Source of the DNA: Pimelobacter simplex
GTDB lineage: Bacteria; Actinomycetota; Actinomycetes; Propionibacteriales; Nocardioidaceae
Length of the DNA stretch: 64,000 nucleotides
Reading direction: 5' to 3'
Assembly (NCBI RefSeq): GCF_024662235.1
Contig: NZ_CP096276.1
Span: forward strand, 2,294,001 to 2,358,000
The notes below the pieces were generated by a model, which was not told where the DNA came from, made no database searches, and saw nothing but the letters and a program-made list of their open reading frames with translations. This document shows positions 46,552-55,606 of the stretch, piece by piece. A program made the translations under genes and the position numbers. Position 1 is the first letter of the stretch. Each line of letters opens with the position of its first letter.

Positions 46552-49500
46552 GTGAGACACAACCTGTCCGGGCTCCTGCGGAAGGGAATCGGCATCTCGC
46601 TCGTCGGCGCAGCCCTGGCCGTCGTCCCTTCGTCGCCCGTCACCGCGGCACCGAACGACCCGTCGGTCGTCCAGCAGATGCGCAACGAGGCCGAGGGCAC
46701 CGTCACCGTGCGGACCTCCTCGGCCTCCGCCAAGGTCGGCTTCGTCCGCGCCACCGGCGACCTGTTCCCCTCCGAGGCCACCGGCAAGACCCGGGACGGC
46801 GCCACCGACAAGGCGCGCGGCTACCTCGACAAGTACGCCCGCGCCTTCGGCGCCAGGGCGGGCGAGCTCGAGCAGTCCGCGATCACCAAGTCGCCGGCCG
46901 GCTACACGGTCGACTTCACCCAGCGCTACCAGGGCGTGCCGGTCTTCGGCTCCAAGCTCCGCGCCCAGGTCGACAACCAGGGCGACCTGACGTCGGTCTC
47001 CGGCTTCGTCGCCCCGTCGATCGCCGTCGGCACCACGCCGCGCATCGACAAGTCCACCGCGACCTCACGAGCGATCGCTCTCGCCAGCAAGGCGCCCGCG
47101 GGCAGTGGCGACGCCACCGTCAAGCCCAAGGCGAACAGCCTCAGCGCGACCAAGGCCGAGCTCATGATCTACCGCCTCGGCGCCCTCCAGGGAGTCGAGG
47201 GCCGCAACCTCCTCGCCTGGGTGGTCGAGGTGACCGACGGCAAGCAGGTCCGCGAGACCACCGTGCTCGACGCCCAGACTGGCAAGCCGGTCAACCGCTA
47301 CTCGATGATGGCCCACGCGCTCGACCGCGAGCTGCACGAGGAGTCGATCACGGACACCCCCGTGTGGAAGGAAGGCGATCCCTTCCCCGGCGGACTCGAC
47401 GAGGACCAGCAGAACGAGGTGCAGGGCACTGGTGAGGCCTACTGGTTCTTCAAGAACTCCTTCGGCCGCGACTCCTTCGACGGCAACGGCAAGAAGATGA
47501 TCACGGTCAACAACGACCCCGACATCGCCTGCCCCAACGCCAACTGGAACGGCACCTCGACCAACTACTGCTCGGGCGTCTCCTCCGACGACACCGTCGC
47601 CCACGAGTGGGGCCACGCCTACACCGAGTACACCTCGGGCCTGCTCTACCAGTGGCAGTCCGGCGCGATGAACGAGGCCTACTCCGACATCTGGGGCGAG
47701 ACGGTCGACATGCTCAACGACCGCTTCAACACCCCCGACGAGACCGCGAAGCGCACCGACGGGCACTGCTCGGCGGGTACCCCGCTCGACATCTCGCTGG
47801 TGGTGAACAGCCCGGCCGGAGCCGCCGGCACCTGCCTGGTCGTTCCTGCGTCCTTCGGGCCGGAATTCGAGACCGAGATGACCACCGACATGGTGATCGG
47901 CACCGACGTGGACGAGAACCCGGGTGACCCGGTGGTCGGCAGCACGACCGACGGCTGCTCGCCGTTCGACAACGCCGCTGCGATCAACGGCAAGTTCGTC
48001 TACGTCGACCGTGGCGACTGCGCCTTCACGACCAAGATCGGGCACGCCGAGGACGCCGGCGCGACGGGCATCATCTTCGGCAACAACGACGGCGCGATGG
48101 GCTCGGTCTCGGGTGACTCGCCGCTCTACGGCGCGATGATCTCCAAGGCCGACGGCACCCGGGTCAAGCAGGCCGGTACCGATGTCCTCAACATCACCAT
48201 CGGCCCGCTCGGTTCCCCGGTCGTCGACGCGAGCTATCGCTGGCTCTCCGGCGAGGACGACCCCGCCTTCGGCGGCGCGATCCGCGACATGTGGAACCCG
48301 AACTGCTACGGCGACCCGGGCAAGGTCTCCGATGAGGAGTACTACTGCGGCACCGGCGACAACGGCGGCGTGCACACCAACTCCGGCGTCGTCAACCACA
48401 CCTACGCGCTGCTCGTCGACGGCGGCACGTTCAACGGCGTGACCGTGCCGGGCATCGGGCTGGACAAGGCCGCGAACATCTTCTGGCGTACCCAGACGGC
48501 GTACCTGACCCCGATCTCGGGATTCGCCGATCTCGCCGACGGTCTCGACGCCTCGTGCCGCGACCTGACCGGCAACGCCACGCTCAAGAAGCTCACGGTG
48601 GGCACCGGTCCGACCGGTGGCGGCCAGGCCGACGGCGGAGCGATGCCGGCCATCGCGGCCGCGGACTGTGCTGCTGTGGCCAAGGCCGCGCAGGCCACCG
48701 AGCTGCGGGTCAAGCCGGTGCAGTGCAACTACCGGCTGATGTTCCGCAAGGGCACGGTCGGCTGCGGCGAGGGCACGGTCACCAAGAAGCTGTGGACCGA
48801 GGGCTTCGAGGGTGCCGGCCTGCCGGCAGGCTGGACCAAGAGTGTCGAGGCGGACAACAGCTTCTTCGAGCCGACCGTCAGCCGCGCACTGCCTCCCGTC
48901 AGTGAGAAGGGGACCCAGCACACGGGTGGCGCGGGGATGCTCTACTTCAACGACAAGGGCAATGCCGGCAACTACGGCAGCTGCAAGGAGAACGACCCGA
49001 ACGACTACAGCTCGCGCGTGAGCATGGCGACGCCCGAGCTGACGGTTCCCGAGGGTGACCTTCCCCGGCTCTCCTTCGACCACTACATGTCGTCCGAGGT
49101 TCGTACCGACGGCGGCAACGTCAAGGTCAGCGTCAACGGCGAGGCATACGAGCTGGTTCCCGACGGTGCGTGGATCTACAACGGTCCCGGCACCTCTCTG
49201 CTGACCAACGCCGAGTTCAACACCAACCCGATGGCCGGAGAGGACGCGTTCACCGGCACTGACGGCGGCGTCCCGACCGGCTCGTGGGGCTCGTCGGTGA
49301 TCGACCTGTCCGAGATCGCGGACGAGGGCGACACTGTCCAGTTCCGGTTCGACTTCGGCATGGACGGCTGCAACGGCGTCGACGGCTGGTACATCGACAA
49401 CGTGGCGCTGAGCATCTGCGACACGCCCGTCACGCCGCCGGCGCCCAGCCCGGCCACGGTGGCCAAGACGGCCGTCGCCAAGAAGGGCGTCGTCAAGATC

Positions 49501-49737
49501 GGCGTCAAGGTCAAGAGCGGGGCCACGCCGAGCGGCAAGGTCAAGGTGACGATCAAGGGCAGGACCTACACCGGCAAGGTGGTGCGGGGCGTGCTGACGA
49601 TCAAGGCCAAGCCGCAGCTGGCCAAGCTGTGGCGCCAGCACGTGCGCAAGGTCAACGCCAAGGTCACCTACAAGGGTGACGCCAAGGTCGCGCCCTTCGC
49701 CGGGAAGGTCACGGTGAAGCTCAAGGGCCGGCAGTAG
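46552..49737 (+). CDS. Secreted M4-family metalloprotease with inserted PA domain
   Basis: 1061 residues from GTG 46552 behind GAGGAG (VRHNLSGLLRKGIGISLVGA). Signal peptide to about 34, FTP/PepSY propeptide (about 70-250), thermolysin-type catalytic domain with HEWGH (351-355) and MNEAYSDIWGE (about 373-383), then a PA domain (about 410-570; GKFVYVDRGDCAFTTKI) inserted before the catalytic His in NGGVHTNSGVVNHTY (about 607). A MAM-like beta sandwich (about 745-960) and a basic Ig-like tail follow. It would act outside the cell on proteins. The gene is divergent from ftsK with a 272-bp gap in which I see only a possible TAAGGT -10 at 46473. Confidence 0.92.
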   Translation: MRHNLSGLLRKGIGISLVGAALAVVPSSPVTAAPNDPSVVQQMRNEAEGTVTVRTSSASAKVGFVRATGDLFPSEATGKTRDGATDKARGYLDKYARAFGARAGELEQSAITKSPAGYTVDFTQRYQGVPVFGSKLRAQVDNQGDLTSVSGFVAPSIAVGTTPRIDKSTATSRAIALASKAPAGSGDATVKPKANSLSATKAELMIYRLGALQGVEGRNLLAWVVEVTDGKQVRETTVLDAQTGKPVNRYSMMAHALDRELHEESITDTPVWKEGDPFPGGLDEDQQNEVQGTGEAYWFFKNSFGRDSFDGNGKKMITVNNDPDIACPNANWNGTSTNYCSGVSSDDTVAHEWGHAYTEYTSGLLYQWQSGAMNEAYSDIWGETVDMLNDRFNTPDETAKRTDGHCSAGTPLDISLVVNSPAGAAGTCLVVPASFGPEFETEMTTDMVIGTDVDENPGDPVVGSTTDGCSPFDNAAAINGKFVYVDRGDCAFTTKIGHAEDAGATGIIFGNNDGAMGSVSGDSPLYGAMISKADGTRVKQAGTDVLNITIGPLGSPVVDASYRWLSGEDDPAFGGAIRDMWNPNCYGDPGKVSDEEYYCGTGDNGGVHTNSGVVNHTYALLVDGGTFNGVTVPGIGLDKAANIFWRTQTAYLTPISGFADLADGLDASCRDLTGNATLKKLTVGTGPTGGGQADGGAMPAIAAADCAAVAKAAQATELRVKPVQCNYRLMFRKGTVGCGEGTVTKKLWTEGFEGAGLPAGWTKSVEADNSFFEPTVSRALPPVSEKGTQHTGGAGMLYFNDKGNAGNYGSCKENDPNDYSSRVSMATPELTVPEGDLPRLSFDHYMSSEVRTDGGNVKVSVNGEAYELVPDGAWIYNGPGTSLLTNAEFNTNPMAGEDAFTGTDGGVPTGSWGSSVIDLSEIADEGDTVQFRFDFGMDGCNGVDGWYIDNVALSICDTPVTPPAPSPATVAKTAVAKKGVVKIGVKVKSGATPSGKVKVTIKGRTYTGKVVRGVLTIKAKPQLAKLWRQHVRKVNAKVTYKGDAKVAPFAGKVTVKLKGRQ

Positions 49738-49749
49738 AACGGGGACACA

Positions 49750-49786
49750 GGAACGCCCCGTCCCCCTCGTGGGGACGGGGCGTTCC
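49750..49786. terminator. Perfect 16-bp hairpin between M4 protease and RNase J genes
   Basis: GGAACGCCCCGTCCCC (49750-49765) and its exact complement (49771-49786) flank a 5-nt loop CTCGT, 13 bp after the protease stop. It lies between convergent genes and probably works in both directions. Confidence 0.88.
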
Positions 49787-49838
49787 GCTGTCCGTACGGC
49801 GACGGCAGGCGCCGGCGGGGCACTGCCGGCGGCGGCGC

Positions 49839-51524
49839 TCAGGCCTCGACGACCACCGGGATGATCATCGGGCGGCGCTTGTGGGCGCTGCTGACCCAGC
49901 GGCCGATCGTGCGGCGCACGGTCTGCTGGAGCTGGTAGGTGTCGGTGGTGCCCTCGGTCAGCGAGCGGTTGACCGCGTCGATGATGGGCTGCTTGATCGG
50001 CTCGAAGTCCGAGTCGGCCCAGGCGTGGCCGCGGGCGTGGATCTCGGGTCCGGCCGAGACCTTGCCGGCCACGGAGTCGACGACGACGATGACCGAGATG
50101 AAGCCCTCCTCGCCGAGGATGCGGCGGTCCTTGAGCTCGGACTCGGTGACGTCGCCGACCGACTGGCCGTCGACGAAGACGTAGCCGCACTCGACCTTGC
50201 CGACCACCGAGGCGACGCCGTCGACGAGGTCGACGACGACGCCGTCCTCGGCGTAGACGACGTTCTCGACGCCGGTCTGCTTGGCCAGGTCGCCGTTGGC
50301 GAGCATATGCCGGACCTCGCCGTGGACCGGCAGCACGTTGCGCGGCTTGACGATGTTGTAGCAGTAGAGCAGCTCGCCGGCGCTGGCGTGGCCGGAGACG
50401 TGGACGAGCGCGTTGCCCTTGTGGACCACGCGCGCGCCGAGCCGGGCCAGGCCGTTGATCACGCGGTAGACGGCGTTCTCGTTGCCGGGGATCAGGCTGG
50501 AGGCGAGGACGACGGTGTCGCCCTCCTCGAGGTGCACGAAGTTGTGGGTGCGCTGGGCGATCCGGGCCAGGGCGCTGAGCGGCTCGCCCTGGGAGCCGGT
50601 CGAGATGAGCACCTGGCGCTCGGGCGCGAGGTCGGCGAGCTCCTTGGCCTCGACCATGACGCCGGGCGGCACGGTGAGGTAGCCGAGGTCGCGGGCGATG
50701 GCCATGTTGCGGACCATGGAGCGCCCGACGTAGGCGACCTTGCGGTTGTGCTTGACCGCGGCGTCGAGCACCTGCTGGACGCGGTGCACGTGGGAGGCGA
50801 AGCAGGCGACGATGATGCGCTGCTTGGACTCGGCGAAGGCCTGCTCCAGGACCGGGGTGATCTTGCGCTCGGCGGTGGTGAAGCCGGGCACCTCGGCGTT
50901 GGTGGAGTCGGTCAGGAAGAGGTCGACGCCCTCCTCGCCCAGGCGGGCGAACGCGCGCAGGTCGGTGATCCGGCCGTCGAGCGGGAGCTGGTCCATCTTG
51001 AAGTCGCCGGTGTGGAGCACCAGGCCGGCGCCGGTGCGGATGGCGACCGCGAGCGCGTCGGGGATGGAGTGGTTGACCGCGACGAACTCCAGGTCGAAGG
51101 GGCCGAACGAGATCTTGTCGCCCTCCTTGACCGTGTAGAAGGGCGTCTGGCGCAGCCGGTGCTCGCGCAGCTTGGAGTTGAGCAGCGCCAGGGTCAGCTC
51201 GGAGCCGACCAGGGGGATGTCCTGGCGCTCGCGCAGCAGGTACGGCGTCGCGCCGATGTGGTCCTCGTGCCCGTGGGTGAGCACCAGCGCCTCGACCTTG
51301 TCGAGCCGGTCCCGGATGGCCGCGAAGTCGGGGAGGATCAGGTCGACGCCCGGCTGGTGGTCGTCGGGGAAGAGCACGCCGCAGTCGACGATGAGCAGCC
51401 GGTCGTCGTACTCGAAGACGGTCATGTTGCGGCCGACCTCGCCGAGGCCGCCGAGCGGGATGACGCGCAGGCCGCCCTTGGGCAGCTTCGGCGGGGCGGA
51501 GAGCTCGGGGTGCGGGTGGCTCAT
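49839..51524 (-). CDS. rnj: Ribonuclease J
   Basis: 561 residues, start MSHPHPELSAPPKLPKGGLR. Metallo-beta-lactamase/beta-CASP enzyme: HGHEDH (84-89), later metal His/Asp in HTGDFKMDQ and DSTNAEVPG, beta-CASP motifs ISTGSQGEP and VSGHASAGEL, then PVHGEVRHM. C-terminal dimerisation domain to 561. Acts in RNA processing and decay as exo/endonuclease. It follows dapA with a one-base stop/start overlap (TGATG), the usual actinobacterial pair. Confidence 0.96.
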   Translation of the reverse strand: MSHPHPELSAPPKLPKGGLRVIPLGGLGEVGRNMTVFEYDDRLLIVDCGVLFPDDHQPGVDLILPDFAAIRDRLDKVEALVLTHGHEDHIGATPYLLRERQDIPLVGSELTLALLNSKLREHRLRQTPFYTVKEGDKISFGPFDLEFVAVNHSIPDALAVAIRTGAGLVLHTGDFKMDQLPLDGRITDLRAFARLGEEGVDLFLTDSTNAEVPGFTTAERKITPVLEQAFAESKQRIIVACFASHVHRVQQVLDAAVKHNRKVAYVGRSMVRNMAIARDLGYLTVPPGVMVEAKELADLAPERQVLISTGSQGEPLSALARIAQRTHNFVHLEEGDTVVLASSLIPGNENAVYRVINGLARLGARVVHKGNALVHVSGHASAGELLYCYNIVKPRNVLPVHGEVRHMLANGDLAKQTGVENVVYAEDGVVVDLVDGVASVVGKVECGYVFVDGQSVGDVTESELKDRRILGEEGFISVIVVVDSVAGKVSAGPEIHARGHAWADSDFEPIKQPIIDAVNRSLTEGTTDTYQLQQTVRRTIGRWVSSAHKRRPMIIPVVVEA

Positions 51525-52411
51525 CAGAGGAGGCCCGCCGCGGTCAGGCCGGCGCGGAGCTCCGCGACCTCACCGTCGTCGAGCGCCATCAGTGGAGGTC
51601 GTACGACGCGGTTGTCGAGCACGCCGGTCAGCTCGAGCGCCGCCTTGGCCGTGGTCGCGCCGTAGTTGGCCACGCCCATGATCGCCTCGTAGGCCGGGAT
51701 CAGGCCGGTGTGGATGCGCAGCGCCTTGGCGTGGTCACCGGCGAGGAAGCTCTCGATCATGGTCCGCAGCTGGGTGCCGGCGACGTGGGCGGCCACCGAG
51801 ACCAGACCGGTCGCGCCGTAGGCGAGGTAGCCGAGCGTGTTGACGTCGTCGCCGGAGTAGACGGCGTAGCCGAGGTCGACGAGCTGGGCCGTGCGGGACA
51901 GGTCGCCGGAGGCCTCCTTGACCGCGATCACCGTGTCCCACTGCTTGGCGGCGGCGTAGGTCTCGAGCGCGATCTTGGTGCCGGTCCGGCCCGGGACGTC
52001 GTAGAGCATGACCGGCACGCCGGTGGCCTCGACGACGTGGCGGAAGTGGTTGAGCACGCCGGGCTGGCTGGGCTTGTTGTAGTAGGGCGTGACGAGCAGC
52101 AGCCCGTCGGCGCCGACCTTCTCGGCCTGCTTGGCCAGCTCGACGGAGTGCCGGGTGTCGTTGGTGCCGACACCGGCGACGACCTTGGCCCGGTCGCCGA
52201 CCGCGTCCTTGACCGCGGCGAGCGTCTCGCCGTCCTCGGCGCCGGTGGTGGTCGGGGACTCGCCGGTGGTGCCGGAGACGACGATGCCGTCGTTGCCGTG
52301 GTCGACCAGGTGCTTGGCGACCTTCTGCACCCCGTCGAGGTCAACGGAGCCGTCCTCGTGGAACGGCGTGACCATGGCGGTCAACAGGGTGCCGAAGGGT
52401 GCAGAAGTCAT
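51524..52411 (-). CDS. dapA: 4-hydroxy-tetrahydrodipicolinate synthase
   Basis: 295 residues, start MTSAPFGTLLTAMVTPFHED. Class I aldolase with Schiff-base Lys165 (VIAVKEASGDL), Tyr137 (PVMLYDVPGRTG) and GTTGESPT at 48-55. It condenses pyruvate with aspartate semialdehyde for lysine and diaminopimelate synthesis. Divergent from the alpha/beta hydrolase gene. Confidence 0.95.
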   Translation of the reverse strand: MTSAPFGTLLTAMVTPFHEDGSVDLDGVQKVAKHLVDHGNDGIVVSGTTGESPTTTGAEDGETLAAVKDAVGDRAKVVAGVGTNDTRHSVELAKQAEKVGADGLLLVTPYYNKPSQPGVLNHFRHVVEATGVPVMLYDVPGRTGTKIALETYAAAKQWDTVIAVKEASGDLSRTAQLVDLGYAVYSGDDVNTLGYLAYGATGLVSVAAHVAGTQLRTMIESFLAGDHAKALRIHTGLIPAYEAIMGVANYGATTAKAALELTGVLDNRVVRPPLMALDDGEVAELRAGLTAAGLL

Positions 52412-52470
52412 GGAGCCAGGCTATCGCCCCCGGCTCGTATCGCTCACTCCGCACGGCCCCCGGCCTGTCG

Positions 52471-53169
52471 GTGGTCACTGGCAGGGTCGGCGGCGTGGAT
52501 CAACCCGTGCTCTTCCTCAGCGGCTCCGGCCTGCCCACCTGGATCTGGGACGAGGTCCGCGCCGGCCTCCCGGTGAGCGCCGTCGCGCCCCGTCCGTCCT
52601 CCCCGGGCGCCGACCCCACGGCGTACGCCGCCGCGGCGCTCGCCGCGGTCGACTGGCCCCGGTTCACCGTGGTCGCCCACTCGGTGGGCGGCGTCGTCGC
52701 CCAGGCGGTCCTCGCCGCCGCGCCCGAGCGGGTGACGGGCGTGCTGGGCGTCGCCGCGGTCTGGCCGAGCCCCGGACGCTCCTTCGCGGGTGCGCTGCCG
52801 GCGCCCCAGCGGTGGGTGCTCCCGATGGTCCTGCGCCTGGCCGGCACCCGGCCCCCGGAGAAGCAGCTCCGCGCCGGGCTGGGTGCCGGGCTCCCCGAGG
52901 CGACCGTGGACCGGCTGGTCGCCGGGTTCACGCCCGAGTCGCGCGCGCTCTTCGTCACGCCCGCGCCGCCGGTCGCGGCCGGGTGGTCCGGGCTCCGCGG
53001 CTACGTCCGGACGACGAGCGACCGCGACGTCCCCACCGCGCTCCAGGACCGCTCGGCCGAGGCGCTCGGCGCGACCTTCGTGCGCGAGCTCGCGACCGGG
53101 CACCTGCCCATGCTGAGCGACCCGGCCGGCCTGCGCGCGGCCGTGACCGGCTTCACAGGTGGGGCATGA
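52471..53169 (+). CDS. Alpha/beta hydrolase
   Basis: 232 residues if started at GTG 52471 (VVTGRVGGVDQPVLFLSGSG). An ATG at 52399 would overlap the dapA start, and GTG 52495 is another option. Alpha/beta-hydrolase pattern: LFLSGSGLPTWIWDEV oxyanion region, nucleophile elbow VVAHSVGGVVAQ (Ser), and ATGHLPMLSDPAGL with the probable catalytic His. Substrate unknown. The 3' end overlaps the convergent LLM-type gene by 17 bp. Confidence 0.8.
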   Translation: MVTGRVGGVDQPVLFLSGSGLPTWIWDEVRAGLPVSAVAPRPSSPGADPTAYAAAALAAVDWPRFTVVAHSVGGVVAQAVLAAAPERVTGVLGVAAVWPSPGRSFAGALPAPQRWVLPMVLRLAGTRPPEKQLRAGLGAGLPEATVDRLVAGFTPESRALFVTPAPPVAAGWSGLRGYVRTTSDRDVPTALQDRSAEALGATFVRELATGHLPMLSDPAGLRAAVTGFTGGA

Positions 53170-54091
53170 CCTCCGCGGCGACCAGCCGCAGGTGGTCGAG
53201 GTCGGCCAGGTCGAGCGTCTGGAGGTAGATCCGCTCGGCACCGAGCGCCTCGAAGCGCTTGATCTTGTCGACCACCTCGGCCGGCGTGCCGGCCAGGCCG
53301 TTGACCCGCAGCTCGTCGACCTCGCGGCCGATGGCGGCGGCCCGGCGGGCGATCGCGGCCTCGTCCTCGCCCACGCACAGCACGAGCGCGTTGGACCAGG
53401 TGATCGTGCCGGGGTCGCGGCCGATCTCCTCGGCCGCGGCGCGCACCCGGGCGAACTGGGCGGCGGTGGTCTCCTCGTCGGCGAACGGCAGGTTGAACTC
53501 GTCGGCGTAGGCCGCGGCGAGCGCCGGCGTCTGCTTCTTGCCGAGCCCGCCGATGAGCACGGGCGGGCCGCCGCGGTGGCCGGAGGTCTGGGTCGGCTTG
53601 GGCAGCGCCGGGCTGTCGGCGAGCTGGTAGTGCGTGCCGTCGAAGGCGTAGCGCTCCCCGGCCGGCGTGGTCCACAGGCCGGTGATGAGGGCGAGCTGCT
53701 CGGCGTACCGCTCGAAGCGCTCGCGGGTGTCGGGGAACGGGATGCCGTAGGCGGTGTGCTCCTGGGCGAACCAGCCGGCGCCGAGGCCGAGCTCGATCCG
53801 GCCGCCGCTCATCTGGTCGACCTGGGCGACCTGGATCGCGAGCACGCCAGGGTGCCGGAAGGTCGCGCTCGTCATCATCGTGCCGAGCCGGATCGTGCTG
53901 GTGTCGCGGGCCAGGCCGGCCAGCGTGGTCCAGGCGTCGGTCGAGCCGGGCAGCCCGTCGCCGCTCATGTGGAGGTAGTGGTCGCTGCGGAAGAAGGCAC
54001 CGAAGCCCAGCCGCTCGGCCTCGAGGGCGACGGCCAGCAGGTCGTCGTACGTCGCGCCCTGCTGGGGTTCGGTGAAGACACGGAGCTCCAT
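53153..54091 (-). CDS. LLM-class (F420-dependent type) oxidoreductase
   Basis: 312 residues, start MELRVFTEPQQGATYDDLLA. Luciferase-like TIM barrel: AERLGFGAFFRSDHYLHMSG, then RLGTMMTSATFRHPGVLAIQ and SGGRIELGLGAGWFAQEHTA, with PPVLIGGLGKKQTPALAA. This subgroup in actinobacteria normally uses coenzyme F420, but cofactor use here is inferred. ATG at 54091 fits the first strand; upstream in-frame codons do not. Confidence 0.88.
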   Translation of the reverse strand: MELRVFTEPQQGATYDDLLAVALEAERLGFGAFFRSDHYLHMSGDGLPGSTDAWTTLAGLARDTSTIRLGTMMTSATFRHPGVLAIQVAQVDQMSGGRIELGLGAGWFAQEHTAYGIPFPDTRERFERYAEQLALITGLWTTPAGERYAFDGTHYQLADSPALPKPTQTSGHRGGPPVLIGGLGKKQTPALAAAYADEFNLPFADEETTAAQFARVRAAAEEIGRDPGTITWSNALVLCVGEDEAAIARRAAAIGREVDELRVNGLAGTPAEVVDKIKRFEALGAERIYLQTLDLADLDHLRLVAAEVMPHL

Positions 54092-54104
54092 GGCTCCTAC
54101 CTTG

Positions 54105-54626
54105 TCAGGCCCCTCCACACGCGAAGACGCGCTCCCACCACACGATGGTGAAACCGTCGCGTGGCTCACGCCGGACCTGGCGCCAGCGCTTCTCGCCGAA
54201 CTCCGGGTAGTGGGTGTCGCCCTCGGGCGAGAGCGGGATCTCGGAGATCACCTGCTCGTCGGCGTAGGGCAAGGCCGCCTCGTAGACCGCCGCTCCCCCG
54301 CCGATCATCACCTGGCGGTCCTCCGGCTGCCCGTCGAGCAGCCGGTCGGCGAGCGCCAGCGCGTCGGTGATCGAGTGCGCGACCTCCACCCCCTCGGCCG
54401 CGTACGACGGGTCGCGGGTGAGCACGATCGTCGTCCGGCCCGGCAGCGGCCGCCCGATGCCCTCGTGGGTGGTCCGGCCCAGGACGAGCACGTGCCCGAG
54501 CGTGGTCGCCTTGAAGTGCTGGAAGTCCTCGGAGATCTTCCACGGGATGTCGGCGTCGGCGCCGATCACGCCGTTCTCGGCGACGGCGGCCACCATCGTG
54601 ACGCGCCGGCCTGCGGGAGTCGTCAT
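54105..54626 (-). CDS. folA: Dihydrofolate reductase
   Basis: 173 residues, start [24 protein letters not shown] motifs: [20 protein letters not shown] (active-site Asp in DIPW), [20 protein letters not shown] and [20 protein letters not shown]. Reduces dihydrofolate with NADPH. Overlaps thyA by 4 bp, coupling tetrahydrofolate regeneration to dTMP synthesis. Confidence 0.95.
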   Translation of the reverse strand: MTTPAGRRVTMVAAVAENGVIGADADIPWKISEDFQHFKATTLGHVLVLGRTTHEGIGRPLPGRTTIVLTRDPSYAAEGVEVAHSITDALALADRLLDGQPEDRQVMIGGGAAVYEAALPYADEQVISEIPLSPEGDTHYPEFGEKRWRQVRREPRDGFTIVWWERVFACGGA

Positions 54627-55417
54627 ACGGCGATCGGCGCCTTGATCGCGGGGTGCGGGTCGTAGCCCTCGATCGCGATGTCCTCGAGCTCGAAGGCGTC
54701 GATCTCGGTGACCGCGGGGTTGAGCACCAGCGTCGGCAGCGCCCGCGGCTCGCGGGTGAGCTGGAGCCGGGCCTGCTCGAGGTGGTTGGAGTACAGGTGC
54801 GCGTCGCCGAGCGTGTGCACGAACTCCCCCACCCCCAGACCCGTCACCTGGGCGACCATATGGGTCAGCAGCGCGTAGGAGGCGATGTTGAACGGCACGC
54901 CGAGGAAGACGTCGGCCGAGCGCTGGTAGAGCTGGCAGCTGAGCCGCCCGTCGGCGACGTAGAACTGGAACAGGCTGTGGCACGGCGGCAGCGCCATGTC
55001 GTCGACCTGGCCGGGGTTCCACGCCGAGACGATGTGACGGCGGCTGTCGGGATTGGCCCGGATCTGCGCGATCACCTGGGCGAGCTGGTCGATCTGCTGC
55101 CCGTCGGGGGTCGGCCAGGAGCGCCACTGGGCGCCGTACACGGGGCCGAGGTCGCCGTTCTCGTCGGCCCACTCGTCCCAGATCGAGATGCCGCGCTCCT
55201 GGAGCCAGCGGACGTTGGTGTCGCCGCGCAGGAACCACAGCAGCTCGCCGAACACCGAGCGGGTGTGGATCTTCTTCGTGGTGACCATCGGGAAGCCGGC
55301 GGTCAGGTCGAAGCGCATCTGGTGACCGAAGACGCTGAGCGTGCCGGTGCCGGTGCGGTCGCTCTTGTCGACGCCCTCGTCGAGGATGCGTTGGACCAGG
55401 TCGAGGTAGGCGCGCAC
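54623..55417 (-). CDS. thyA: Thymidylate synthase
   Basis: 264 residues from a GTG at 55417 ([20 protein letters not shown]). Classical ThyA with nucleophile Cys146 in [25 protein letters not shown] phosphate-binding region and [20 protein letters not shown]. Makes dTMP from dUMP with methylene-tetrahydrofolate. The start is 8 nt from the 168-bp palindromic element; no strong SD is visible outside that element. Confidence 0.97.
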   Translation of the reverse strand: MRAYLDLVQRILDEGVDKSDRTGTGTLSVFGHQMRFDLTAGFPMVTTKKIHTRSVFGELLWFLRGDTNVRWLQERGISIWDEWADENGDLGPVYGAQWRSWPTPDGQQIDQLAQVIAQIRANPDSRRHIVSAWNPGQVDDMALPPCHSLFQFYVADGRLSCQLYQRSADVFLGVPFNIASYALLTHMVAQVTGLGVGEFVHTLGDAHLYSNHLEQARLQLTREPRALPTLVLNPAVTEIDAFELEDIAIEGYDPHPAIKAPIAV

Positions 55418-55425
55418 GACGTCAG

Positions 55426-55593
55426 CCTAGGGCGTGTCGCCCAAGGACGCGCCGTCGCGAGCGGTGTTTGCGGCCGATCTGGCAAGGCGGAGCAGCGAAG
55501 GCGGGCCGGAGGCCCGTCGAGTCTGCGACAACGCCGCCAGATCGAGTCGCAAACGCCGCGCAGCAGGCGCGTCCTTGGGCGACACGCCCGAGG
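55426..55593 (-). repeat. 168-bp palindromic structured element, copy B
   Basis: Second copy of the element at 5234-5401, same length and orientation. Outer helix: 55430-55452 pairs perfectly with 55567-55589 (23 bp). Second: 55461-55472 with 55548-55559 (one T.G). Third: 55475-55483 with 55536-55544. Core pairs 55489-55529 and 55493-55525 are flipped relative to copy A. It lies 13 nt after the phzF stop and 8 nt before thyA. The 114-nt centre differs from copy A at seven positions, all of them paired. Confidence 0.85.
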
Positions 55594-55606
55594 GCGCGGG
55601 TGGTGC

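Noticed and set aside
47065..50190. A 1041-codon minus-strand frame across the M4 protease and its terminator
   Set aside because: It runs through a perfect terminator hairpin and reads antisense to clear protease motifs; shadow of high GC.
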